Positions 1 to 9,460 of a stretch of 64,000 nucleotides of DNA are shown here, piece by piece. This DNA comes from Rheinheimera sp. 4Y26 (GTDB lineage Bacteria > Pseudomonadota > Gammaproteobacteria > Enterobacterales > Alteromonadaceae). A program made the position numbers and the translations under genes. The notes under the pieces were generated by a model, which did not search any database, was not told the origin of the DNA, and worked only from the letters and a program-made list of their open reading frames with translations. Location: contig NZ_JAOBWS010000001.1 of the NCBI RefSeq assembly GCF_025245835.1, positions 186,001-250,000 of the forward strand, given 5' to 3'. The stretch's first letter is position 1; each line of letters opens with the position of its first letter.

Positions 1-2
1 GA

Positions 3-1535
3 ATTGTTACCTTTAACCCTACGCTGGATTATTCAGATGCAAATCTGATCAAACTGGGTGCAGCCCGCAGCTGGGCAAACGGCATCACACTGCCATCTGA
101 CGCTCAGGATGGTTTTGTCAACACACCAGATATTGAAGATGAATTACAAGCTATCCGTTTAAGTGCCAAACGTATGTTTGCTGACGGTGCTGTCAGTGCT
201 GTTGAATTTGGTGTGAACTACAGTGAACGTGATAAAGCCAAGGTGGATACAGGTAACTATCTGACGTTAAAAACTTACCCGGTTTCATCACCAGTGCCGG
301 CCCAGTTCCTGTTAGCGCCTACTTCGCTGGACTTTATCGGCATGGGTAACATGCTGAGCTATGACTCAATGGCGCTGTACAACAGCGGTGCTTATAACGA
401 AGTTTCTGAGTCTTTAACAGACGCAGCCCGTTACAACAACACCTGGACTGTCAGCGAAGATGTCACCACTTTCTTTGTGAAGTCTGATATCGAATCACAA
501 GTTGGCCGTTTCCCGGTCAAGGGTAACGTTGGTTTACAGGCGGTGCACACTGACCAGATGGCCACAGGTTTTGCTACCACCAAAAACTCAAGTGGTCTGG
601 TTGTTGCCACTCCGGTTGAAGGCGGCGACAAATACTGGGAACTGTTACCAAGCTTTAACTTAGGTTTTGATGTTGCTGAGCAACAAATGGTGCGTGTAGC
701 TGCTGCCCGTACTCTGGCGCGTGGCCGGATGGACAAAATGAATGCCAGCACTGGTTTCTCTTACAACGCGGCCAACCAATCCAGCAACGACATTAACCGC
801 TCACCCTGGTCTGCTCAGGGTGCAAACCCGGCGCTGCGTCCATGGATGGCCCGTCAGTATGATGTCAGTTATGAGAACTATTTTGATGACGCAGGCTACT
901 TTGCTGCTTCGGTGTTCTACAAAGACTTAGAAAACTATGTTTTTGACCAGGACCAGCTGTTTGACTTTACCGGTTATGCCTATACAGGCCCGGCGCCAGT
1001 GTTAAATCAGGGTTATATCAAAACCCCAACCAACGGTAATGGCGGTTATATCAACGGTATCGAGCTGTCGTTGTCACTGACAGGTCAGATGTTAACGCCA
1101 GCACTGGAAGGTTTTGGTGTGTTATTGAGCGGTTCTTACACTGACAGCGAAGTGAAAGAAAAATCTGACTCTAAGCCAATGTCGTTGCCAGGTTTGTCAG
1201 AGAAAGTTGTGAACGCCACTGTGTATTATGAAAAACATGGCTGGCAGCTGCGTACCAGTGCCCGTTACCGTTCAGAGTTCTTAGGTGAAGTCAGCGGTAC
1301 CAGTCTGACCCGTGTGTATGACATGGTGTTAGGCGAAACAGTTGTGGACGCACAAATTGGCTATGATTTCAGCCAGTCTGGTTTTGCTGACCTGCACGGT
1401 TTGTCAGTATTGTTCCAGGTCAGCAACCTGACCAACGAACCATTTGTGACTTATCGTGATGGCGATACCCGCAAGATCCGCGATTATCAGAACTATGGCC
1501 GTAACTTTATGTTTGGTATCAGCTATAAACTGTAA
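3..1535 (+). CDS. TonB-dependent receptor, C-terminal part (5' end outside window)
   Basis: The frame is open from the first bases, so this is the last 510 residues of a longer outer-membrane receptor; plug domain and signal peptide lie outside. The visible part is rich in alternating aromatic/polar beta-strand segments typical of the 22-stranded barrel and ends with a strand finishing GISYKL. Receptors of this large class in Alteromonadales and Xanthomonadales import maltodextrins and other oligosaccharides using TonB energy. The genes that follow (flavin halogenase, alpha-amylase) are the usual partners in such carbohydrate loci, so maltodextrin uptake is inferred from context, not from residues. 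A strong hairpin terminator follows the stop codon. Confidence 0.9.
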   Translation: MVTFNPTLDYSDANLIKLGAARSWANGITLPSDAQDGFVNTPDIEDELQAIRLSAKRMFADGAVSAVEFGVNYSERDKAKVDTGNYLTLKTYPVSSPVPAQFLLAPTSLDFIGMGNMLSYDSMALYNSGAYNEVSESLTDAARYNNTWTVSEDVTTFFVKSDIESQVGRFPVKGNVGLQAVHTDQMATGFATTKNSSGLVVATPVEGGDKYWELLPSFNLGFDVAEQQMVRVAAARTLARGRMDKMNASTGFSYNAANQSSNDINRSPWSAQGANPALRPWMARQYDVSYENYFDDAGYFAASVFYKDLENYVFDQDQLFDFTGYAYTGPAPVLNQGYIKTPTNGNGGYINGIELSLSLTGQMLTPALEGFGVLLSGSYTDSEVKEKSDSKPMSLPGLSEKVVNATVYYEKHGWQLRTSARYRSEFLGEVSGTSLTRVYDMVLGETVVDAQIGYDFSQSGFADLHGLSVLFQVSNLTNEPFVTYRDGDTRKIRDYQNYGRNFMFGISYKL

Positions 1536-1562
1536 TAGCGCGTGACTTTGTAAGCTTGTCAG

Positions 1563-1599
1563 AAAACCCCTGCTGCACATCTGTAACAGGGGTTTTTTT
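1563..1599 (+). terminator. Rho-independent terminator after the TonB receptor
   Basis: AAAACCCCTG (1563-1572) pairs with CAGGGG plus a run of seven T (1587-1599). It lies between the receptor stop and the halogenase start, so downstream genes depend on read-through or a promoter of their own in a very short space. Confidence 0.85.
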
Positions 1600-1623
1600 A
1601 TCGCGTTGAAGCGGAGACTTTGT

Positions 1624-3108
1624 ATGCAACAAGTGGTGATTGCCGGTGGCGGATCTGCCGGTTGGATGGCGGCGGCAATGCTGGCCAAGGTACTGGGACA
1701 CAGTGTGAAGATCACGCTGGTTGAGTCTGACGAGATTGGTATTGTTGGGGTGGGGGAAGCAACTATCCCGCCTATTTTGTTTTTTAACAAAGCCTTGGGA
1801 ATTGACGAGGCTGAGTTTATCCGCGCAACTCAGGGCACTTTTAAACTGGGCATTCAGTTTGAAAACTGGGCACGCCAGGGCGACAGTTATATGCATGCTT
1901 TTGGTGAAATTGGTAGCCCTATTGGCTTGTCGGCTTTTCATCATTTGTGGCTGCGGGCTAAAGCTGCAGGCCATAACAGTGATTTTTGGGATTTTTCACC
2001 CACTTTTCAGGCAGCCAAAGCCGGTAAATTTTCTTCCACAGTGCAGTTAGCTGGTACCCCATTTAATCAGTTTTCTTATGCTTATCATTTTGACGCCAGT
2101 CTTTATGCCAAATTACTCAGACAAAAAGCTGAGCAAAACGGTGTGCGGCGCATCGAAGGCAAAATTAGCCTGGTAGAACAGGCGGTGAATGGGGATATTG
2201 CTGCACTGGTGATGGAAAATGGCGAGCGTATTACCGGTGATTTGTTTATTGATTGCACCGGCTTTCGGGCTTTGCTGATAGAACAAACTCTTAACGCCGG
2301 TTATGAAAACTGGAGTCACTGGTTGCCGTGCGACAGAGCCATGGCGGTGCCAAGTGCCAACATCAGCGCGCCTGTGCCTTATACCAGAGCCATTGCCCAT
2401 CAGGCAGGCTGGCAGTGGCGTATTCCGCTGCAACACCGTACCGGTAATGGCCTGGTGTATTGCAGTGCGTTTTTACCGGACGAACAGGCAAAAAGCCAGC
2501 TGCTGGCTAACCTTGAAGGCGAAGCTTTGGCAGAGCCCAGACCCATTCGTTTTACTACAGGGCGGCGCAAACAGCAGTGGTCGCATAATTGCATTTCGCT
2601 TGGGCTTGCCAGTGGTTTTTTAGAACCGCTGGAATCCACCAGCCTGCATTTGATCCAAAGTGGCATTATCCGGCTGGCTAAGCTTTTTCCGGCTGGTGGC
2701 GATATGGCGCTGCTGCGCAACGAATACAACCGCCAGTCGCAGCTGGAATTTGAGCAAATCCGCGACTTTATTATTTTGCATTATCACCAGACCGAACGCA
2801 GTGACAGCGAGTTCTGGAACTATTGCCGCACTATGACGGTGCCGGACAGCTTAAGCCGTAAAATCGAACTGTTTCGCCACAGTGGGGTGCTGCAGCGGGA
2901 GCAAGATGATTTGTTTACTGAGCTGGCCTGGCAACAGGTATTGTTGGGGCAAAGAGTGTTACCCCAGCATTATCAGCCGCTGGCCGACAAGTTGAGCCAG
3001 GCTCAATTGAGTGAGTTATTGGAAAATCTGCGGCTGATAGTGCAGGGCATTGTCAAACCTATGCCAACACATGCCGAAACGCTTGCTCGAATTGTGCAAA
3101 GGAGTTAA
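1624..3108 (+). CDS. Flavin-dependent tryptophan halogenase family protein
   Basis: 494 residues. The N-terminus carries the FAD dinucleotide motif GGGSAGWMAAA (residues 8-18) and the GVGEATIPP segment of this family; the catalytic lysine equivalent is K74 in TFKLGI and the halogenase signature WxWxIP is W263-Q-W265-R-I-P268. The ATG at 1624 is chosen over an upstream TTG (1606) because GGAG lies 7 nt before it and the FAD motif then starts at a normal distance. Family members beside TonB receptors in polysaccharide loci are common, but their substrate there is not established; tryptophan itself is not implied. The start of the amylase is 3 nt after its stop, so the two are one operon. Confidence 0.9.
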   Translation: MQQVVIAGGGSAGWMAAAMLAKVLGHSVKITLVESDEIGIVGVGEATIPPILFFNKALGIDEAEFIRATQGTFKLGIQFENWARQGDSYMHAFGEIGSPIGLSAFHHLWLRAKAAGHNSDFWDFSPTFQAAKAGKFSSTVQLAGTPFNQFSYAYHFDASLYAKLLRQKAEQNGVRRIEGKISLVEQAVNGDIAALVMENGERITGDLFIDCTGFRALLIEQTLNAGYENWSHWLPCDRAMAVPSANISAPVPYTRAIAHQAGWQWRIPLQHRTGNGLVYCSAFLPDEQAKSQLLANLEGEALAEPRPIRFTTGRRKQQWSHNCISLGLASGFLEPLESTSLHLIQSGIIRLAKLFPAGGDMALLRNEYNRQSQLEFEQIRDFIILHYHQTERSDSEFWNYCRTMTVPDSLSRKIELFRHSGVLQREQDDLFTELAWQQVLLGQRVLPQHYQPLADKLSQAQLSELLENLRLIVQGIVKPMPTHAETLARIVQRS

Positions 3109-3111
3109 TGG

Positions 3112-5805
3112 ATGAACTGGCAACAGGCGATAGTTTTTGCCATCAGCTGTAGCTGGTTCTGCAGCAGCGCTGCTGCTTCTGCAGTTCCAGCCGACTTACA
3201 GCGCCCTTCACCCGACTGGCGTGATCAGGTGATTTATTTTGTGTTAACCGACCGGTTTGCCGATGGCAATCCGGCCAATAATGATCAGGGGGCCGGTGAA
3301 TTTAATCCGGCAAGCTCTGCCCATTACAGTGGCGGCGATTTGGCTGGCATCCAACAAAAACTGGATTATATTCAGAATCTTGGCGCAACATCACTCTGGT
3401 TAACCCCGCCTGTGGCCAATCAGTGGTGGAGCCAGAAAGTACAATACGGCGGTTATCACGGCTATTGGGCCACCGACTTTATGGCGGTGGATGCCCATTA
3501 CGGCACTTTGGCCGACTATCAGCAGTTATCAAAGGCTTTACACCAAAAAGGCATGTATCTGATCCAGGATATAGTGGTGAACCATACCGGCAATTTTTTT
3601 GGTTACGACGGCCCTTATGATGCTAACAACACCGCAAAAAACTTTGTGTTGTATGAACAAGGCAGGCAAGCCGCACCCAGCCAGGCGCCTTTTCATCTGG
3701 TGAACAGGCTGGACCAGGCAGCGGCCAAGGCCAATATTTATCACTGGACGCCGCCTATTCAGGACCCCACTGTGCCAGGGCAGGAATTTCGTTATCAGCT
3801 GGCGAATCTGGCCGATTTAAATACCAGCAATCCACAGGTGCGCAAGGCGCTAAAACAAAGTTACCGCTTTTGGCTGGAGCAGGTGGGTGTGGATGCTTTT
3901 CGCATCGACACCGCCAAATATGTGGAACACGACTTCTGGTTTGATTTTTTGCATGCACCCGATGGCATCAAGGCCAAAGCGCGTGAACTGGGCAAGCAAC
4001 AATTTTTCACTTTTGGCGAAGTGTTTGAAGCGTCCAAACCCTTTCACAACGACGGTGAGCAAAAGCTGAAAGCTTTTTTAGGCAGCAAGCAAAAACCTGA
4101 ACTTGATTCAGTCATTGCCTTTCCGCTGTATTTTGATATCAATGCTGTACTGGCTGAAGGCAGACCACCGGCTTTATTGGGATACCGGCTCGGTGAACAT
4201 ACTCAGTTTGCCACACCGCATTTATTACCCACATTTTTAAATAATCATGACACCAAAAGGTTTTTAGCGGCCGGCAGTGTGGATGCTTTTATTCAGGCGT
4301 ATGCGCTGCTTTTTACCATTCCTGGTATTCCGGTGATTTATCAGGGCGATGAACAGCTGTTAGAGCAGAGTCGCCAGGCGATGTTTGCCGGTGGTTTTGG
4401 CTCGGCACAGGATCAGTTCCTGCCCGACAGCCCGATGTACCGCACTATTCAGAGTCTGGCCAAACTGCGTTTTGAGCATAAAACGCTCAGCCGCGGCAAC
4501 TGGCAGTTATTGCAGGCCGACAGCGCAGCGCCTGGCGTGCTGGCCTATCAGATGACATTGCCTCTGGCTGAAAAACAGCAACTCACTGCGTCCGGCAGCG
4601 CATCCTCAACACCGCCAATAACAGAGCAAATTGTGGTGCTGATGAATACCGCAGACCGGCCAGTGCTGCTGGCAAATCTGCCACTTACTGCAAAGCAGCA
4701 AATTAAAACAACAGCGGCAAAACCAACCCGCTGGCAGCTGTTATGGCAGTATCAGTACAATGACGGTTTTGTTGACACTGACACCAGTGGCCGGCTGAGC
4801 TTGTTGTTACCAGCCCGCGCCGTGCTGGTGCTGACGCCTGAACAGCAGGCCGACACTGTAGCCGCTGCCGCCTCAGTAAAAGCTGCAGCGCCTTCGCTGC
4901 TATTTCAGTTACAACCTTTGCCTTGCCGGCAAAGTTGCACTCAGGACTTTCGTTTAACAGGCAAAGTCAGCCAGCCCGGTGTTTTACTGCAGCTGGTAAA
5001 AAACGGCGGAGTATTGCCGCAAATTCAGCACAGCGACGCTCAAGGCAACTTCAGTTTTATGGTGCAGGTGCAGGATTTAGGGCAACAACAAAATCAGTTG
5101 GCGGTGTATGCGCCAGAACTGCATCAGGTGAGTGACAGCTTGCAGTATCAAAGCAGTGTCACCACAGCAAAGTGGCAGGCGAACAAACAGGATGCGCTGC
5201 ATGACGATAAAGGGCCTACCGGCAAATATCAGCAGCCGCAGCAAGAACATTCGCAAAATCAGATGGATATTCAGGCTGTAAGCGCCAAAGCCTCAGGTGC
5301 CAATCTGAAGTTGACGCTGAAGATGACACAGATCAGTCAGTTCTGGGCGCCGGCCAATGGTTTTGACAATGTGCATTTTTCGATTTTTTTCTCTCTGCCA
5401 CAGAGTAAATTAGCCGGTGCGCGGGCGCTGCCTGGCCTGCAAACCAGTATGCCACATGGCAAAAACTGGCAGCTTGGCCACTTTATGTTTGGTTGGGGCA
5501 ACTCGGTGTTTAATGCCAACAAGGCAACAGAGTATAAAACCGGTGACAAACTGGGCGCTGCGCCAAAGCTGGAGGTTGATGCCAAAGCCGGTGTCATTAT
5601 TGTGTCTTATCAGGGGCAGGCGCTTGGTATTGATAGCTGGGATGGAGCCGGCATTTATATCTCAACCTGGGATAAAACCGGTGAAGGTATGTTGCGTTCG
5701 ATTCAGCCTGAGCCTTCGCCCTGGAATTTTGCCGGCGCAAGCGCTGATGCGCCTAAAGTGCTGGATGATATCTGGCTGGAATTAACGCCGGTCAGTGCAG
5801 ACTAA
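3112..5805 (+). CDS. Secreted GH13 alpha-amylase family enzyme with glucodextranase-type C-terminal domain
   Basis: 897 residues with a signal peptide ending near residue 23 (SSAAASA). The GH13 barrel shows region I DIVVNH (153-158), nucleophile D266 in GVDAFRIDTAK, acid/base E303 in FGEVFEA and D380 in NNHDTKR. After the catalytic domain there is an Ala/Gln-rich linker, an Ig-like beta domain with a Cys pair (about 600-680), then about 190 residues resembling the C-terminal module of glucodextranase (MDIQAVSAKA...WLELTPVSA). It should cleave starch or maltodextrin outside the inner membrane. Start: ATG at 3112 with GGAG at 3101-3104; another ATG at 3108 is out of frame. Followed by a large inverted repeat, not by a co-directional sugar gene. 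Confidence 0.92.
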   Translation: MNWQQAIVFAISCSWFCSSAAASAVPADLQRPSPDWRDQVIYFVLTDRFADGNPANNDQGAGEFNPASSAHYSGGDLAGIQQKLDYIQNLGATSLWLTPPVANQWWSQKVQYGGYHGYWATDFMAVDAHYGTLADYQQLSKALHQKGMYLIQDIVVNHTGNFFGYDGPYDANNTAKNFVLYEQGRQAAPSQAPFHLVNRLDQAAAKANIYHWTPPIQDPTVPGQEFRYQLANLADLNTSNPQVRKALKQSYRFWLEQVGVDAFRIDTAKYVEHDFWFDFLHAPDGIKAKARELGKQQFFTFGEVFEASKPFHNDGEQKLKAFLGSKQKPELDSVIAFPLYFDINAVLAEGRPPALLGYRLGEHTQFATPHLLPTFLNNHDTKRFLAAGSVDAFIQAYALLFTIPGIPVIYQGDEQLLEQSRQAMFAGGFGSAQDQFLPDSPMYRTIQSLAKLRFEHKTLSRGNWQLLQADSAAPGVLAYQMTLPLAEKQQLTASGSASSTPPITEQIVVLMNTADRPVLLANLPLTAKQQIKTTAAKPTRWQLLWQYQYNDGFVDTDTSGRLSLLLPARAVLVLTPEQQADTVAAAASVKAAAPSLLFQLQPLPCRQSCTQDFRLTGKVSQPGVLLQLVKNGGVLPQIQHSDAQGNFSFMVQVQDLGQQQNQLAVYAPELHQVSDSLQYQSSVTTAKWQANKQDALHDDKGPTGKYQQPQQEHSQNQMDIQAVSAKASGANLKLTLKMTQISQFWAPANGFDNVHFSIFFSLPQSKLAGARALPGLQTSMPHGKNWQLGHFMFGWGNSVFNANKATEYKTGDKLGAAPKLEVDAKAGVIIVSYQGQALGIDSWDGAGIYISTWDKTGEGMLRSIQPEPSPWNFAGASADAPKVLDDIWLELTPVSAD

Positions 5806-5841
5806 GCCGGATTGTCGGCGAAAAGATGCGGTTTTTAGCGG

Positions 5842-5870
5842 CAGGATCCGGCTGATCAGCGCGGATCCTG
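5842..5870. other. Perfect inverted repeat after the amylase gene
   Basis: CAGGATCCG (5842-5850) and CGGATCCTG (5862-5870) are perfect complements and the loop GCTGATCAGC is itself palindromic. There is no T-tract, so it is not a classical terminator; it may be a processing or binding site, or a Rho-dependent stop. Confidence 0.5.
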
Positions 5871-6044
5871 TCATCACATTAAGGCTGGTCATGCTGGATT
5901 TTTATGCGCTAAACGCCTGAAGTTTTTAAAAATTCACCGCACACTGTTGAATTTCACTGTCTCGCTGCTTTTTTTTCGGGCAAATCAAAATAAAATCCTG
6001 TATATTGTCGCCCTATTTTCAAACCCTAGCTTATCGAGATGACT

Positions 6045-8144
6045 ATGTCAGCAGATTTATCGTTATACAGAAACATTGGTATCTTCGCCCACGTTGATGC
6101 CGGCAAAACCACTACTACCGAACGTATCCTGAAACTGACCGGTAAAATCCATAAGATAGGTGAAGTTCACGAAGGTGAATCAACCACTGACTTCATGGTT
6201 CAGGAAGCTGAGCGCGGTATTACAATCCAGTCAGCAGCTGTAACCTGTTTCTGGAAAGGTCACCGTTTTAACGTGATCGATACCCCAGGTCACGTTGACT
6301 TCACCGTTGAAGTTTACCGTTCTCTGAAAGTATTAGATGGTGGTATCGGTGTATTCTGTGGTTCTGGTGGTGTTGAACCTCAGTCAGAAACCAACTGGCG
6401 TTATGCCAACGACGCGAAAGTATCTCGTCTGATCTTCGTAAACAAACTGGACCGTATCGGTGCTGATTTTATCCGTGTAACTGAACAGGTTAAAAACGTT
6501 CTGGGCGCCAAGCCATTAATCATGACGTTGCCAATTGGCCGCGAAGATACCTTCGTTGGTGTGGTTGACCTGCTGACTGAAAAAGCCTACGTATGGGATG
6601 ACTCTGGCCTGCCAGAAAACTACAAAGTAGTAGATATTCCAGCTGATATGGCTGATGACGTTGCTATGTACCGCGAACAGCTGATCGAAACTGCTGTTGA
6701 GCAAGACGATGACCTGTTAATGGCGTACATGGAAGGTGAAATGCCTTCAATCGACGACGTAAAACGTTGTATCCGTAAAGGCTGCCGTGAACTGGCGTTC
6801 TTCCCAACTTACTGTGGTTCAGCCTTCAAAAACAAAGGTATGCAATTACTGTTAGATGCAGTTGTTGATTACCTGCCATCTCCAACTGAAGTAAACCCAC
6901 AGCCGCTGACTGACGAAGAAGGTAACGAGACTGGCGAATTCGCTATCGTTTCTGCTGATGAGCCGTTCCGCGCTTTAGCATTCAAAATCATGGATGACCG
7001 TTTCGGCGCCCTGACCTTTATCCGTATTTACTCTGGTGTTCTGAACAAGGGTGACACCATCCTGAACTCATTCACAGGTAAAACTGAACGTATCGGCCGT
7101 ATGGTTGAGATGAACGCGAATGACCGTACCGACCTGACGACTGCTCAGGCTGGTGACATCATCGCGCTGGTTGGCCTGAAGAACAACACCCAGACGGGCC
7201 ACACTCTGTGTGATCCAAAAGCACCATGTACTTTAGAACCAATGGTATTCCCAGAGCCAGTAATCTCTATCTCTGTTACACCAAAAGATAAAGGTTCAAT
7301 GGAAAAAATGGGTATCGCTATCGGTAAGATGGTTGCTGAAGATCCAACATTCCGCGTTGAAACTGATGTTGATTCAGGTGAAACCATCCTCAAAGGTATG
7401 GGTGAACTGCACTTAGATATCAAAGTAGACATCCTGAAACGTACTTATGGTGTTGAATTAGTTGTAGGCCAGCCGCAGGTTGCTTACCGCGAAACTATTA
7501 CCCGTGAAGTTGAAGACAGCTACACGCACAAGAAACAATCTGGTGGTTCAGGTCAGTACGGTAAAATCGACTACCGCATCCGTCCAGGCGAGCAAAACTC
7601 AGGCTTCACGTTCAAATCAACAGTTGTTGGTGGTAGCGTTCCAAAAGAGTTTATGCCAGCAATCGAAAAAGGCTTTGCCTCTATGATGTCAACCGGTACT
7701 CTGGCTGGCTTCCCGGTATTAGACGTAGAAGTTGAAGTATTCGACGGTGGTTTCCACGCAGTTGACTCTTCAGCCATCGCGTTCGAAATCGCTGCTAAAG
7801 GTGCTTTCCGTCAAACCATGCCTAAAGCCGGTGCTCAGATGCTGGAACCAATCATGAAAGTTGACGTATTCACCCCAGAAGACCACGTAGGTGACGTGAT
7901 CGGTGACTTAAACCGTCGTCGTGGCATGATCTCTGGTCAGGAAGCTGGTGTAACTGGCGTTCGTATCAAAGGTGATGTTCCACTGTCTGAGATGTTCGGT
8001 TATATCTCTACCCTGCGTACTATGACTTCTGGTCGTGGTCAGTTCTCTATGGAATTCTCGCACTACTCACCATGTCCACAAAACGTGGCTGATGCAGTAA
8101 TCGCCAAAGAGAAAGAAAAGAAAGCTGCCGCTGCTAAAAACTAA
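6045..8144 (+). CDS. fusA2: Elongation factor G, second type (EF-G2)
   Basis: 699 residues, close to the family length of about 695-700. G1 is [11 protein letters not shown] (residues 15-25), followed by DTPGHVDF and NKLDR, then the translation-factor domains II-V. It stands alone: no rpsL, rpsG or tuf nearby, and its sequence is the divergent EF-G paralogue found beside the classical gene in many gammaproteobacteria (fewer residues in the insert, [16 protein letters not shown]). Role: ribosomal translocation or recycling; which of the two is not visible. ATG 6045 is preferred over ATG 6039 because GAG lies 6 nt upstream. Codon choice (GGT, CGT, GAA, AAC) is far more biased than that of neighbouring genes, a sign of high expression. 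A TATATT -10-like element lies near 6001. Confidence 0.93.
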   Translation: MSADLSLYRNIGIFAHVDAGKTTTTERILKLTGKIHKIGEVHEGESTTDFMVQEAERGITIQSAAVTCFWKGHRFNVIDTPGHVDFTVEVYRSLKVLDGGIGVFCGSGGVEPQSETNWRYANDAKVSRLIFVNKLDRIGADFIRVTEQVKNVLGAKPLIMTLPIGREDTFVGVVDLLTEKAYVWDDSGLPENYKVVDIPADMADDVAMYREQLIETAVEQDDDLLMAYMEGEMPSIDDVKRCIRKGCRELAFFPTYCGSAFKNKGMQLLLDAVVDYLPSPTEVNPQPLTDEEGNETGEFAIVSADEPFRALAFKIMDDRFGALTFIRIYSGVLNKGDTILNSFTGKTERIGRMVEMNANDRTDLTTAQAGDIIALVGLKNNTQTGHTLCDPKAPCTLEPMVFPEPVISISVTPKDKGSMEKMGIAIGKMVAEDPTFRVETDVDSGETILKGMGELHLDIKVDILKRTYGVELVVGQPQVAYRETITREVEDSYTHKKQSGGSGQYGKIDYRIRPGEQNSGFTFKSTVVGGSVPKEFMPAIEKGFASMMSTGTLAGFPVLDVEVEVFDGGFHAVDSSAIAFEIAAKGAFRQTMPKAGAQMLEPIMKVDVFTPEDHVGDVIGDLNRRRGMISGQEAGVTGVRIKGDVPLSEMFGYISTLRTMTSGRGQFSMEFSHYSPCPQNVADAVIAKEKEKKAAAAKN

Positions 8145-8159
8145 TTAGCCGTTAGCTTT

Positions 8160-8197
8160 AAAAAGCCCCGCTGGTGAAAACCGTGGGGCTTTTTTTA
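8160..8197 (+). terminator. Rho-independent terminator after EF-G2
   Basis: AAAAAGCCCC pairs with GGGGC plus T-tract (8185-8197). Confidence 0.88.
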
Positions 8198-8244
8198 TGT
8201 ACATGGAAGTACGGTATGCCGCTATTGCAGGGCTGGCGCCGGCT

Positions 8245-8790
8245 TTACACTTTGAGCAATAAACGAAAGCCGCGGGCGGCATAATAAGACTCAGCACCGT
8301 TGTGATACACAAATACTCTGTTGTAGCGCCTGTCGCCAAAAATAGCGCCACCTAAAGCACGGATCTCTGCCGGGGTGCTGAGCCAGCTGGAGGTTTTTTG
8401 GTCAAATTGACCGAGTTGCTGCAAAGCACGGTACTGCTGTTCTGTCAGTAGTTCAGCACCAAAGGCTGATGCCATGGCAACAGCGGCACCTGCTGGTTTG
8501 TTTTCTTTGCGTTTATCAAGCGCGGCCTGGTCATAACATAAGCTGCGCCGGCCTGCGGGGCTTTCGGCGGCACAATCACAAAACAAAAAAGTACTTTGCT
8601 CTGGATCCTGCCCTATCACATCGGGTTCACCACCACTTTGTTCCATCAACCACAAAGTCTGTAATTTGGCAGGCTGTGCTAATAAGCGCTCTGATACCTG
8701 CAACCAGTCGATGCCGGCATGACGCTGCATATGCTGCGCAAAACGCTGTTGTAACTTTAATAAAAATTCTTCTGCGGTAGCCTTATCCAT
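8245..8790 (-). CDS. DUF4256 family protein
   Basis: 181 residues counted from MDKATAEEF; an in-frame extension to 8856 lacks a good ribosome site, while AGGA lies about 9 nt before the chosen ATG. The C-terminal half has the conserved pattern of DUF4256 (FLFCDCAAESPAGRRSLCYD, then GGAIFGDRRYNRVFVYHNGAESYY). The function of this family is not known. It is a single gene facing EF-G2 across the terminator. Confidence 0.85.
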   Translation of the reverse strand: MDKATAEEFLLKLQQRFAQHMQRHAGIDWLQVSERLLAQPAKLQTLWLMEQSGGEPDVIGQDPEQSTFLFCDCAAESPAGRRSLCYDQAALDKRKENKPAGAAVAMASAFGAELLTEQQYRALQQLGQFDQKTSSWLSTPAEIRALGGAIFGDRRYNRVFVYHNGAESYYAARGFRLLLKV

Positions 8791-9173
8791 AGCTGATATT
8801 TCCTGTTGTTTATTCAGGGCAAGCATAACCACCATTCCACGAACCATGCAACGCACTTTTGCGGGGCAAAGTTGTGGCCAAAGAGTTTTGTGGTAAGAGC
8901 TTTGTTGTGCAACAAGGCCTGGCTGTATTTTTCAGCTTAAAATAACCAGCTAATGGCTTTAAAAGGTCAGACCAGAAAAACTGAACTTCTGCTGAATTTT
9001 CACAGTCACACAAGCAGCGATTTCACCGGAATAGCCAGCGACAGTCGTATCGCCGCGGGGGGAATGGCATAATTTCTGGCCGAGGGGTGTGCCGGTTAGC
9101 TGTGTCAATTCTGGTGGTTGGTTGTGATGGTGAAACCGCGCTAACCCTATTGCAAACAAGAGGTGAAAAGCCC
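8791..9173. other. Intergenic region, no gene seen
   Basis: Divergent intergenic stretch between the DUF4256 gene and a small + strand gene, so it must hold two promoters. The one notable element is an interrupted palindrome TTGTTG-tg-CAACAA at 8902-8915, a possible operator. Short open frames on both strands here have no ribosome sites or recognisable sequence. Confidence 0.5.
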
Positions 9174-9407
9174 ATGCCACACAATGCGCGACCCCGTATT
9201 CTGCAATTTCTGCAATTAGCCCGTTGTTCTTACCGTGTTGAAGGTCAGCAGATCATCACGCAAAACGCCGTGATCACGCTGGCAGAACAACACATCAGTA
9301 TCGCCCGCCAGGGCAAACCGCTGCGCACTATGCCTTACCAGCGGCTTAATCTGGACAGATTGTTGTCTTTAATTACGGCGCAAGCCGAGCGTAAACATCT
9401 GGCCTGA
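9174..9407 (+). CDS. Hypothetical protein, 77 aa
   Basis: Small basic protein beginning MPHNARPRILQ. AGAGGTG at 9160-9166 gives an acceptable ribosome site and a clear terminator follows, which supports a real gene. No membrane segment or signal. I do not recognise a family; the alternating polar/hydrophobic pattern in the second half (QNAVITLAEQHISIARQGK) suggests a small beta-containing fold. Confidence 0.6.
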   Translation: MPHNARPRILQFLQLARCSYRVEGQQIITQNAVITLAEQHISIARQGKPLRTMPYQRLNLDRLLSLITAQAERKHLA

Positions 9408-9412
9408 ATACT

Positions 9413-9440
9413 TGCCGCCATCTGGTATGGCGGCATTTTT
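9413..9440 (+). terminator. Rho-independent terminator
   Basis: TGCCGCCAT (9413-9421) pairs with ATGGCGGCA (9427-9435), followed by TTTTT. Confidence 0.85.
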
Positions 9441-9460
9441 ATGCAACACAATTTCTTTTG

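Noticed and set aside
7145-7432. Antisense open frame within EF-G2
   Set aside because: Arises from the biased codons of the highly expressed sense gene.
6045-8144. Classical fusA of the str operon
   Set aside because: None of rpsL, rpsG or tuf is adjacent and the sequence is of the second EF-G type.
8469-8780. Open frame of 103 codons opposite DUF4256
   Set aside because: Antisense to a recognised gene with normal codon use; no ribosome site.
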